A stretch of DNA of 64,000 bases, from assembly GCF_017254915.1 (NCBI RefSeq), contig NZ_JAFKCT010000005.1, positions 1 to 64,000 on the forward strand, in the 5' to 3' direction. Below, piece after piece: positions 1 through 8,407 of the stretch; the first letter of the stretch is position 1; every line of letters begins with the position of its first letter. The position numbers and the translations under genes were made by a program. The notes under the pieces are model-generated. The model was given only the letters and a program-made list of their open reading frames with translations, had not been told where the DNA came from and made no database searches. Source of the DNA: Algoriphagus oliviformis. GTDB lineage: Bacteria > Bacteroidota > Bacteroidia > Cytophagales > Cyclobacteriaceae.

Positions 1-283
1 CTATCTTGGAGCAGGCGGCCTGGAGGAGGTTTTCTTTTTTTTCATGATTGAAACGGTTAAGAATGAATCAAAAAATTACCGCTTTTGGGCTGCTTATCGG
101 AGAAACTACCGCAGGTTTAGTGCAACATTGCATTTATGGCAAGGCGGGCAGACGTGCTAAATTGAACTTTCGTGCTTTTTATGAACGTTAATAAGTAGGG
201 CAACAGTAGTGCTATTTAATCCCGCCCTGCATAAAAGCATTTACGTTAGCGCCAATGCCGCGACAGACGACCTGACGAACAAA
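1..283. other. Left-edge region without a recognisable gene
   Basis: No coding region can be supported here. On the minus strand a 14-codon lysine-rich reading frame ends at position 1, too short to judge. The stretch is AT-rich and leads into the hypothetical gene that follows. The TGCAACATTGCAT near 121-133 only superficially resembles the metal-regulator palindromes found around 26-34 kb. Confidence 0.3.
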
Positions 284-766
284 ATGGATAACGAACAAGC
301 GAAGCTGAAAATATTAGAATTGTTTAATGAGACGGAAAAACTAATTCCAAAGGACAACGTGCCTAATCTTGACCCGATTGACGGATTTCCAGACATATCA
401 CAATGGCATTCATTTGAGAATGATATTTGGAAAAAAGGTGAGACCATTAGGCAATTGCTTAAGGAGCACAAGACATTGTCTCATGACAAAAATATAATCG
501 AAAATATTCTTTCAATTTGTTTAAACAGAAATGCAAAGCGAGGTCGACAATCATTTATAATGCTTTTGTGGAGCAAGAATTATGCGGAATATGCAGACAA
601 ACTTGTGAGCCAAATTGATGACAAATTTGTTTACGGACATATCATAGAAGGATTAAACAAAATGAAGTCGCCTTATTATTTGAAACAGGTTCGACCATTT
701 TGCTCAGACAAGACTACTTGGATTAGGAAACAAGCTAAAAAATATATTGACCAGCATGACAAATAA
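284..766 (+). CDS. Hypothetical protein, 160 aa, helical (possible HEAT-like)
   Basis: I do not recognise the family. The ATG at 284 (MDNEQAKLKI) is preferred over an upstream GTG at 209, because the 25 residues between them look untranslated and this start opens a charged, helix-rich cytoplasmic protein. There is no signal peptide or membrane segment. The C-terminal half (LWSKNYAEYADKLV, then WIRKQAKKYI) has the alternating helical pattern seen in HEAT-type repeat proteins, but this is weak. The gene is AT-rich compared with the operon that begins at 1315 and has an imperfect palindrome just downstream at 799-877. A recently acquired, cassette-like gene is therefore possible. It stands alone, with no operon partner. 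Confidence 0.55.
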   Translation: MDNEQAKLKILELFNETEKLIPKDNVPNLDPIDGFPDISQWHSFENDIWKKGETIRQLLKEHKTLSHDKNIIENILSICLNRNAKRGRQSFIMLLWSKNYAEYADKLVSQIDDKFVYGHIIEGLNKMKSPYYLKQVRPFCSDKTTWIRKQAKKYIDQHDK

Positions 767-798
767 CTTAGTTTTGAAGACCGACACGAATGGCACAG

Positions 799-877
799 GT
801 GCTAACAACTAAGCTTTCGTTGCGTGCGGAGCACAGCTTGCCCGCCGGCGGCGGGAACAACGAAACCGCTGTTGCAC
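799..877. repeat. Imperfect ~79-bp palindrome (attC-like in shape only)
   Basis: The ends GTGCTAACAAC and GTTGCAC are inverted relatives, and inside them TCGTT faces AACGA, giving an imperfect long hairpin with a GC-rich centre. It lies directly after an isolated AT-rich gene, the position an integron cassette recombination site would take. The canonical attC boxes (RYYYAAC and GTTRRRY) are not matched exactly, so this is a structural resemblance only. Confidence 0.35.
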
Positions 878-1314
878 TGCCTGTCCCGTCTTTTTCGGGA
901 AAGCCGGTGAGGTGCCTATGGGGATTGAGGCGGGATTTCAGTTGGATTTGTAGGTCCTCTCAGCTGAAAAAGTTTCTTCAGAATTGTTCAATATGTTTAA
1001 AAAGTCATCCAATCAAAGCATTTACTGCCCTTCCAGACCTGATTTGGATGGGCTTTTTTGTGGCCGGGACATAGCTTCGTAAGGTCTAGTCCGCGATAGC
1101 AATCGGAAGCATCTACACCTTTCTGTTTTTTCGAATTTTTAATTCAAGATACCTTGAGTTGGTTGTTGGTATTTTTCTCTCATCTCGCTCTAGTCTGTCT
1201 TCATAGCCTTTGGGATATCCTTCTGATATCTTCCCGCATTTCCCCACAATACCCGACACCCCATGTGGGATAATACCCGAATTTCCAGTAGTTTGAGTTC
1301 AGATTAATTCCCCG
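878..1314. other. Intergenic region before the PSD1 operon
   Basis: No supported gene. CATCCAA at 1006 and TTGGATG at 1044 are complementary and are followed by GGCTTTTTT, which could be a weak terminator for the upstream gene. The remainder must contain the promoter of the operon starting at 1315, but no convincing -33/-7 pair was picked out. Confidence 0.3.
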
Positions 1315-4300
1315 ATGAAGTCCCGAGTTCTGTCTTTGCTTAGCCTACTTTTGCTTTTGTTTTCCTGCGGCCCAGAGTTGCCGGAGGAGGTGCAGTTGGC
1401 CTATGAGGAACTCCCCGAGCAGCTTGATTTCAACATTCACGTCAAGCCGATCTTGTCGGACAAGTGCTTCGCCTGTCACGGACCTGACCTCGCCGCACAG
1501 AAGGCCGGTCTCAGCCTGCATGCGCCCGAGATGGCTTTCGCAGAGCTGAAAGAATCACCGGGCAAAGTGGCCATCAAGCCCGGCAGCCTGCGAAATAGCG
1601 AGCTTTTCCATAGGATCGTGTCCGAGGATCCCGAATACCGGATGCCTTCCGAAGAGTCCAATCTGACGCTCAGTCCGAGGGAAAAGGCGATCCTGATCAA
1701 ATGGATCGAGGACGGAGCGGAGTACAAAAAGCACTGGGCTTTTATCCCGCCCCAGGCCGTGGAGTTGCCGCAGGTGGAGCAGGAGTCCTGGGTCAAAAAT
1801 GAAATTGACCACTTTGTCCTGGCCAAGCTGGAGGCCGAGGGGATCCAGCCTTCGCCCGAAGCGGACAAGGAACTCCTCCTGAGAAGGCTGAGTCTCGATC
1901 TAACGGGCTTGCCGCCAAGCTTGGAGGAAATAGACGCCTTTCTGGCCGATCCCTCCGCGGACGCCTACGAAAAGCAGGTGGATAGATTGCTCGACTCCCC
2001 GCACTATGGGGAAAAGATGGCCATGCATTGGATGGATATCGCGCGCTTTGCCGATACCCACGGCTACACGGTGGATCGCTACCGGGACGCTTCGCCCTAC
2101 CGGGATTGGGTGATCGATGCCTTCAACCGAAACCTTCCCTATGACCAGTTTATCACAGACCAGCTCGCCGGGGACCTGCTGCCCAATCCCTCCAAGGAGC
2201 AGCTGATCGCCACGGCTTTCAACCGTATCCATCCCCAAAATATGGAAGGGGGAATCGTGGAGGAGGAGTTTCGCGTGGAGTACGTGGTGGATCGCACGAG
2301 TACCATGGGGCAGGCGTTTATGGCGCTGACCTTGGGCTGCGCGCGCTGCCACGACCACAAGTACGACCCCATTTCCCAAAAGAACTTCTTTGAGCTGAGC
2401 AGCTTTTTCAACCAAGTGGATGAGGCGGGACAGATTTCCTGGGACGATGCCATGCCGGCTCCGACTATGCTTTTGACCGACGAGGAGAAAGACCGGATGC
2501 TGGCCTACCTGCTTTCGCAGAAAGAAAAAGGAGAGGCCGAACTGGCCCAAGTGGCGGAAGAGGAGGAGGCTGCTTTTGGACACTGGCTGGCGACGAAGGC
2601 CTATCAGAAAGAAGCTTCGCGCGAGGCTCCAGCTAGCAGGGTTGCCTTTTATTCTTTTAACCAAAGCACGATCCAAAACCAGCTCCGTCCCTTCCAGAAG
2701 GGCTCAATGGAAAGCAGCGAGGTGAAAAACCAGCCGCCCTCCTATGAGGCGGGGTACAGGGGAAAGGGCGTCAGGCTCAACGGGGATATGTGGCTGAACC
2801 TGGGCGGAAGCGGGGTGTTTTCCAAGAGCGAGCCTTTCTCGGTCAGCATTTGGGTCAAGATTCCCAAGTCCCTGACCCACGGAGCGATCTTTCACAAGGG
2901 GTCGGGTGCGGTGCTTTACAATTGGCGGGGCTATCATCTGAGCTTAAAGGACAACCGACTTGAATTGCTGATGGCCCACACCGCTCCCTACAATGCCATC
3001 ACCAAAGTCACCACGCAGGACATTCCCCGGGATCAGTGGATCAATCTCACGATGACCTATGACGGGTCGTCCAAAGCAAAGGGATTGCGGGTGTTCCTCG
3101 ACGGTGCCGAGATGCCGACCGAGACCACACACGACAACCTCTACAAGGATATTCTTTTCAAGGGGGCGCAACCTGGATTGCAGGTGGGCGCGGTATGGAG
3201 GGGAAAGGGCCTGAAGGATGCCTTGGTGGATGAAGTGGCTGTTTACGACAGGGAGCTTTCTCTTTTGGAAGTCAAGGGGATAGTTGATCCGACCGGGTTG
3301 AAGGCTGTCCTCGAAAAGCCGAGGAAAAATTGGTCAGCTTCCGAAAGGGAAAGCCTGAAGCACCTCTTTCTCAACAACCACTCTCCCGCCTATCGCGACA
3401 AACTGCAATCGGTGATCGCGACCCGGAAGGCCTACGCGGACTCGGTAGAGCGAATTCCTGAGATGATGGTCATGCAGGACATGCCCAAAAAGCGTCCGAC
3501 CTATGTCCTTACTCGCGGAGAGTACAATCTACACGGGCAGGAGGTCTTTCCCAATACGCCCGAAAGTGTGCTTCCCATGGACTCAAAACTTCCCAAGAAC
3601 CGACTCGGGCTGGCGCAGTGGCTTTGTGATCCGCAGAATCCCCTGACCGCCAGAGTGGCCGTCAACCGATTTTGGCAAAACTACTTTGGGAGCGGGCTAG
3701 TCGCCACTTCGGGGGATTTTGGAAACCAAGGACAGCTGCCTTCGCATCCGGAGCTGCTGGACTGGCTTGCACTGGAGTTTCAGCGTTCGGGCTGGGATGT
3801 GAAAGCCATGCAGCGCCTGATTTTGACTTCAGCCACCTACCGCCAAGCCTCTGGCAGGAGGGCGGACCTAGAGGAAATGGATCCGCAAAACACCTTGTTG
3901 GCCAGAGGGCCGGTGGTACGACTTTCTGGAGAATTGATCAGGGACAATGCGCTGGCCGCTTCGGGCCTGCTGAATTCGGAGATAGGCGGGAAGAGTGTCT
4001 TTCCCTATCAGCCGGAAGGACTCTGGAAGGTAAACGGTGCCAACTATGTGCAGGGCAAGGGCAAAAACCTCTACAGACGGAGCATGTACACCGTCTGGAA
4101 ACGCTCAGTGCACCATCCGACCCTGGCGATTTTCGACGCCCCGGACCATAGCGTATCGGTGAGCAGGCGGCAGGAGACCAACACGCCGCTTCAGGCTTTG
4201 GCTCTGCTGAATGATCCCACTTTCGTGGAAGTCTCTAGGGTGCTGGGAGAGCAGATGCTGTCTTACCCGGAAATTTCGGTGGCGATAGCCGCCACCTTTC

Positions 4301-4524
4301 GCAAGCTGACCGGAAGAAAACCCAATCCCAAGGAACTGGAAATCCTGCTGGGCCTCCGGGAAAGCGAGTTTCGAAAATTCAGCTCAGACGACGAGAAGCT
4401 AAAAGGCTGGCTTGAAACGGGGGAATACCGGGTGGATCCGAAATTGGACCTGGTCCAAGTAGCCGCCAATGCCGTCACCGCCAGCGCAATCATCAACTCA
4501 GACGCAGCCATAACCAAAAGATAG
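1315..4524 (+). CDS. PSD1/DUF1549/DUF1553 cytochrome-type lipoprotein with LamG-like insert
   Basis: This is a 1069-residue secreted lipoprotein (signal peptide ending LLFSC, lipid-attachment Cys18). A planctomycete cytochrome domain carries a CxxCH haem motif at Cys51-Cys54-His55 (KCFACHGPD). DUF1549 follows from about residue 150 to 360 and includes a second CxxCH at Cys342-Cys345-His346 (GCARCHDHKYDP). A LamG/concanavalin-like stretch covers about 470-650, and DUF1553 (PSD1) runs from about 760 to the C-terminus. The family is abundant in Planctomycetes, usually next to DUF1501 proteins, and is thought to act in periplasmic oxidation or breakdown of complex carbohydrates; the exact reaction is unknown. 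The next gene starts one base after the stop, so the two are almost certainly cotranscribed. Confidence 0.9.
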   Translation: MKSRVLSLLSLLLLLFSCGPELPEEVQLAYEELPEQLDFNIHVKPILSDKCFACHGPDLAAQKAGLSLHAPEMAFAELKESPGKVAIKPGSLRNSELFHRIVSEDPEYRMPSEESNLTLSPREKAILIKWIEDGAEYKKHWAFIPPQAVELPQVEQESWVKNEIDHFVLAKLEAEGIQPSPEADKELLLRRLSLDLTGLPPSLEEIDAFLADPSADAYEKQVDRLLDSPHYGEKMAMHWMDIARFADTHGYTVDRYRDASPYRDWVIDAFNRNLPYDQFITDQLAGDLLPNPSKEQLIATAFNRIHPQNMEGGIVEEEFRVEYVVDRTSTMGQAFMALTLGCARCHDHKYDPISQKNFFELSSFFNQVDEAGQISWDDAMPAPTMLLTDEEKDRMLAYLLSQKEKGEAELAQVAEEEEAAFGHWLATKAYQKEASREAPASRVAFYSFNQSTIQNQLRPFQKGSMESSEVKNQPPSYEAGYRGKGVRLNGDMWLNLGGSGVFSKSEPFSVSIWVKIPKSLTHGAIFHKGSGAVLYNWRGYHLSLKDNRLELLMAHTAPYNAITKVTTQDIPRDQWINLTMTYDGSSKAKGLRVFLDGAEMPTETTHDNLYKDILFKGAQPGLQVGAVWRGKGLKDALVDEVAVYDRELSLLEVKGIVDPTGLKAVLEKPRKNWSASERESLKHLFLNNHSPAYRDKLQSVIATRKAYADSVERIPEMMVMQDMPKKRPTYVLTRGEYNLHGQEVFPNTPESVLPMDSKLPKNRLGLAQWLCDPQNPLTARVAVNRFWQNYFGSGLVATSGDFGNQGQLPSHPELLDWLALEFQRSGWDVKAMQRLILTSATYRQASGRRADLEEMDPQNTLLARGPVVRLSGELIRDNALAASGLLNSEIGGKSVFPYQPEGLWKVNGANYVQGKGKNLYRRSMYTVWKRSVHHPTLAIFDAPDHSVSVSRRQETNTPLQALALLNDPTFVEVSRVLGEQMLSYPEISVAIAATFRKLTGRKPNPKELEILLGLRESEFRKFSSDDEKLKGWLETGEYRVDPKLDLVQVAANAVTASAIINSDAAITKR

Positions 4525-4525
4525 C

Positions 4526-6034
4526 ATGAGCCATCACCACGACGCCCCCCTGAGATCCACCAACCGGGACCTACAGGAGATTGAAAAGAAAATGGACCGA
4601 AGGAGGTTTCTTACCAAGACTTCCCTCGGGATCGGCTCTTTGGCCCTGGGATCGCTGATGGGAGTGGAGAAGATTTTCGCGAAAATCCCACAAGGCGCTA
4701 CCCCGCCCTTGGAGTCCAGCAATGGGCTCGGCGGATTGCCGCACTTCATGCCGAAGGCCAAGCGGATCATCTACCTTTTCCAGAGCGGTGGGCCTTCCCA
4801 ATTGGACCTCTTTGACTACAAGCCCAGGCTGGTGGATCTCCATGGGCAAGAGCTTCCGGATTCGGTCCGAGACGGACAGAGGCTTACCGGGATGAGTGCA
4901 GACCAGAGTTCCTTTCCGATGACGGCTTCGGCCTTTAAGTTTCAGCAATATGGACAAAGCCGGGCTTGGGTAAGTGAGCTGATGCCCCACACGGCCGAGC
5001 TGGTGGATGAACTCTGTTTTATCAAAAGCATGCAAACCGGACAAATCAACCACGACCCGGCGATTACCTTTTTTCAGACCGGCCACCAGCTCCCCGGCAG
5101 GCCCTCGATGGGCGCTTGGCTCAGCTATGGCCTAGGTTCGGACAACCAAAACCTGCCCTCCTTCATCGTTTTGGTTTCCAAAGATGCGGTGCAAGACCAG
5201 CCGCTTTACGCGAGGCTCTGGGGAAATGGTTTTTTGCCCTCCCAGCACCAGGGAATCCAGTTTCGCTCCGGCAAAGATCCCGTGCTTTACCTCGGAAATC
5301 CGGAAAACTACGACGGGCAGGACAGGAGGGAGATGCTTGACTACCTCAAGTCCCTCAACCAGGCCCAATTTGATACGTATGGAGACCCGGAGATTTCCGC
5401 CCGCATCGCCCAGTACGAGATGGCCTTCCGCATGCAGACCTCGGTGCCCGAGGTGACGGACATGTCCTCGGAGCCCGATTGGGTGTATGAGATGTATGGG
5501 GAGGAAAGCCGCGATCCCGGAACGTACGCGGCCAATTGTCTATTGGCGAGAAAACTGGTGGAGAAGGACGTCAAGTTTGTCCAGCTCTACCATCAAGGCT
5601 GGGACCAGCACGGCAACCTGCCCGGCGGCATCAAAAAGCAGTGCCAAAAGACCGACCGAGCTACCGCAGCGCTTATCCGTGACCTCAGACAGCGGGGGCT
5701 TCTGGAGGATACGCTGGTGGTATGGGGTGGTGAGTTTGGGCGCACGGTTTACAGTCAGGGGACGCTTTCTCCGGACAATTACGGCAGGGACCATCATCCG
5801 CGCTCCTTTACCAAGTGGATGTGCGGAGCGGGAGTGAAGCCTGGCTTCAGCTATGGCGAGACCGATGATTTCGGCTACAACGTGGTCAAAGATCCCGTCC
5901 ACGTCCACGATCTACAGGCGACCATCATGCATCTCTTTGGCATAGACCACGAGAAACTCACCTACAAGCATCAGGGGAGGAGGTTTAGGCTGACCGATGT
6001 GGAAGGGAATGTGGTCAAGGGGATTTTGAGCTAA
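4526..6034 (+). CDS. DUF1501 domain protein, Tat-exported
   Basis: This 502-residue DUF1501 protein has a sulfatase/alkaline-phosphatase-like fold of uncharacterised activity. A twin-arginine signal (MDRRRFLTKTS, then a hydrophobic stretch ending before KIFAK) starts at internal residue 23. The true start may therefore be the internal ATG at 4592 rather than the ATG at 4526; the upstream start is kept because it follows the previous stop by one base. Conserved motifs visible are FQSGGPSQLDLFD near the N-terminus, LYHQGWDQHGNL, and VVWGGEFGRT plus NYGRDHHPRSFT towards the C-terminus, which supply the family's Asp/His residues. DUF1501 and PSD1 proteins are standard partners. Tat export implies folding, possibly cofactor loading, before secretion. 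Confidence 0.9.
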   Translation: MSHHHDAPLRSTNRDLQEIEKKMDRRRFLTKTSLGIGSLALGSLMGVEKIFAKIPQGATPPLESSNGLGGLPHFMPKAKRIIYLFQSGGPSQLDLFDYKPRLVDLHGQELPDSVRDGQRLTGMSADQSSFPMTASAFKFQQYGQSRAWVSELMPHTAELVDELCFIKSMQTGQINHDPAITFFQTGHQLPGRPSMGAWLSYGLGSDNQNLPSFIVLVSKDAVQDQPLYARLWGNGFLPSQHQGIQFRSGKDPVLYLGNPENYDGQDRREMLDYLKSLNQAQFDTYGDPEISARIAQYEMAFRMQTSVPEVTDMSSEPDWVYEMYGEESRDPGTYAANCLLARKLVEKDVKFVQLYHQGWDQHGNLPGGIKKQCQKTDRATAALIRDLRQRGLLEDTLVVWGGEFGRTVYSQGTLSPDNYGRDHHPRSFTKWMCGAGVKPGFSYGETDDFGYNVVKDPVHVHDLQATIMHLFGIDHEKLTYKHQGRRFRLTDVEGNVVKGILS

Positions 6035-6042
6035 CGGGAAAG

Positions 6043-7380
6043 ATGGAAGACTTGGGTATTTTTATCGGCCGATTTCATCCCGTTTGGGTTCATTTGCCCA
6101 TAGGCTTTTTGGTGCTCGCGGTACTGCTGAAGGGATATGTCACGCTGCGCAAAAAGCCAACACTTGGCGACGCGGTGAGTTTTTCCCTCCTTTTGGGTGT
6201 AGGGAGTTCTTTGGTTGCGGCCGTCCTGGGCTTGCTTCTTTCCCGATCCGGTGGCTACGAGGGAGAGCTTTTGGATTTTCATCTGGCGGCGGGCTGGGTC
6301 ACGGTGTTGTTGTCCGCCCTTGCCTGGTGGACGGATCGGCAGCAAAAGCGGTTTTGCCCGGCGCTGAATTACGCACTTTTAGCCGGGATGATGGTGTCGC
6401 TGGTCCTCACGGGACATTTTGGCGGCAGTCTCACCCACGGGGAAGATTTCCTGACTGCTTATGCGCCTTTTGCTCCAGGAGGAGGGGAAAGTTCCGGCCG
6501 GGTCTTGGCTAGCATCGAAGAGGCGGAGGTATTCGGGGATGTGGTTCAACCCATTTTGAAACGCAAGTGCCAAAGCTGCCATCGAGCGGGCAAGTCGAAG
6601 GCAGGATTGGATATGAGCTCCTACGAATCGCTTTTGAAAGGCGGAGAAGGCGGGCCTGTGATCTTGCCCTCAGATGCGGAAAAGAGCGAGCTGATCCGCC
6701 GTGTGATGCTGCCCGAGGACCACGAGGATTTTATGCCTGCCGAGGGAAAAAAGCCACTTACGGCCGAGGAAATCCAACTGATCACTTGGTGGATTGCCGA
6801 GGGGAATACCGACCCGAAGATCCTTCTGAGCGAGGCGGATGAGGATCTGATCGCCTGGGCTAGGCCGCAGCTCAACATACAGGGAGAGGAGGTGCCGGAA
6901 GTTGCGCGGATCGACACCCTACAGCTGAGGGCCCTGGAGCAGATGGGGTTCCGCATTCGGGTACTTTCCATTGAGACCGGAGCCTTGGATGTGGTGCTGC
7001 CTGAGGGCAGGACGCAGGGGCAAGCGGCGGGGCTTTTGGAGGCGCTGATGCCGATCAAAGACCAGATTTGGTGGCTAAGTCTCGCTGGCACGGGAGTCGG
7101 CGATGCAGAGATGGGCCTGACAGCCCAGTTTTCCAATCTCCAGAGACTGAGGATAGAAAACAATCCCGTCACGGACGCCGGGATTTCCGAGCTAAGAGTC
7201 CTTTCCCGGTTGGAAGTTTTGAACCTAAACGGGACGGCTGTCAATTCGCAAGGGCTGGAGGCTGTCGCGGAAATCAAGAGCTTGAAAGCGCTTTATCTTT
7301 GGAACACTTCCGTGAATCCCGCCAACGAGCAGGTCGCGAAAATGAGGGCAAGAGAGGTGAAAGTGGTTTTTGGGAGTTGA
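6043..7380 (+). CDS. DUF2231-type membrane protein with c-type cytochrome domain and leucine-rich C-terminus
   Basis: This 445-residue protein begins with a four-helix membrane domain resembling DUF2231 (FHPVWVHLPIGFLVLAVLL, then three further hydrophobic segments to about residue 140). A planctomycete-type cytochrome domain follows, with CxxCH at Cys176-Cys179-His180 (KCQSCHRAGKSKAGLDM), and the C-terminus (about 300-445) is leucine-rich-repeat-like (LRIENNPVTDAGISEL and similar). It follows the DUF1501 gene by 8 bp, completing a three-gene unit: two soluble PSD1/DUF1501 proteins plus a membrane haem protein. By inference it could pass electrons from the periplasmic partners into the membrane. 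The haem motif and topology are seen directly; the role is inferred. Confidence 0.85.
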   Translation: MEDLGIFIGRFHPVWVHLPIGFLVLAVLLKGYVTLRKKPTLGDAVSFSLLLGVGSSLVAAVLGLLLSRSGGYEGELLDFHLAAGWVTVLLSALAWWTDRQQKRFCPALNYALLAGMMVSLVLTGHFGGSLTHGEDFLTAYAPFAPGGGESSGRVLASIEEAEVFGDVVQPILKRKCQSCHRAGKSKAGLDMSSYESLLKGGEGGPVILPSDAEKSELIRRVMLPEDHEDFMPAEGKKPLTAEEIQLITWWIAEGNTDPKILLSEADEDLIAWARPQLNIQGEEVPEVARIDTLQLRALEQMGFRIRVLSIETGALDVVLPEGRTQGQAAGLLEALMPIKDQIWWLSLAGTGVGDAEMGLTAQFSNLQRLRIENNPVTDAGISELRVLSRLEVLNLNGTAVNSQGLEAVAEIKSLKALYLWNTSVNPANEQVAKMRAREVKVVFGS

Positions 7381-7418
7381 GCGGAAGGCCGATTTTACTA
7401 TTAAAAACATTCAAGTAG

Positions 7419-8367
7419 GTGGAAAGCCAAATCGAAATATATCAAGGAAGTGACGGTCAGACTCAGTTGGAGGTGAAGTTTGATCAGGAGACGGTATGGC
7501 TTTCCCAGGAACAACTCGTTACACTTTTTCAAAGAGATCAATCAGTCATCTCAAGACATCTGAGTAAGATCTTCAAGGAAGGAGAGTTGGATGAAAAAAG
7601 CAATATGCAAAAAATGCATATTCCATCGTCCGACAAGCCGGTTGCGTTCTATAATCTCGAAGTGATCATTTCGGTAGGCTATCGAGTCAAATCAGTCCAA
7701 GGCACCCAATTCCGAATTTGGGCTACCCAGCGGCTCAAAGACTTTCTAGTGCAAGGCTATTTGATCAATGAAAAGAGATTGGCGCAAAAGCAACAGGAAG
7801 TACAGGCACTGAAAGAGGGAATTCGAATTTTAAGCCGGGCGATCGAACTGAAAGCGCAGGATCAAGACTTGGATTGGCTTAGTCACTTTGCAAAAGGGCT
7901 GGAGCTGCTGGACGACTACGATCATGAAAACCTTGACAAAGCCGGATTAAGCAAAAAAGAGGCGGTTTATCCTTCAATGGCCGATTACCAAAAGGTGATC
8001 TCGGCAATGAGATCAGATTTTGATATTTGGGCTGGAAAAGGACGGGAGCTTTGAGAGTGCTGTTTCACAGATAGGTAAAGGATTTGAAGGGGAAGATTTC
8101 TATTCTACCATTGAAGAAAAGGCTGCCACGCTTTTGTACCTGATCGTAAAGAATCATGGTTTTGTGGATGGCAACAAGCGGATAGCCGCAGCCTGCTTTC
8201 TGCTCTTTTTGCAATCAAATGGCCTATTGCAGAACAGCGAAGGATATTCGATTATGAGCAATGATGCATTGGCCAGCTTAACTTTATTTATTGCATCGAG
8301 CAAACCTGAAGAGATGGAAACGGTGAAAAAATTGGTAATCAGCGTGCTAAACAGAAACCGGCAATGA
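7419..8367 (+). pseudogene. RhuM-Fic family gene interrupted by a +1 frameshift near 8020
   Basis: Two overlapping frames together make one RhuM/Fic-DOC protein. The first, from GTG at 7419, has the RhuM N-terminus (VWLSQEQLVTLFQRDQSVIS, RVKSVQGTQFRIWATQRL) but stops at 8054 after GKGREL. The second frame, open from about 8020, continues with FGLEKDGSFESA and the Fic signature HGFVDGNKRIAA, ending at 8367. Removing one base from the T-rich tract at about 8017-8029 restores a single protein of about 315 residues, the usual family length. Fic domains transfer AMP or other nucleotides to target proteins; RhuM-Fic genes are common isolated accessory genes. The gene is either a genuine recent pseudogene or carries a homopolymer sequencing error. 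The Fic catalytic loop itself is intact. Confidence 0.8.
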
Positions 8368-8407
8368 TGTCAGGGGAAAGTAATAGGCATGTTTTCGGGT
8401 AAGGTTT

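Noticed and set aside
121..133. TGCAACATTGCAT as a ninth Zur box
   Set aside because: The arm spacing differs (no 5-bp centre) and no metal gene is near.
790..1074. 94-codon plus-strand frame after the first gene
   Set aside because: It runs through the palindrome at 799-877 and reads as random sequence with an alternating Pro/Gly pattern.
8020..8367. Fic-domain frame as an independent gene
   Set aside because: It lacks a credible start and ribosome site and continues the RhuM frame after a one-base shift.
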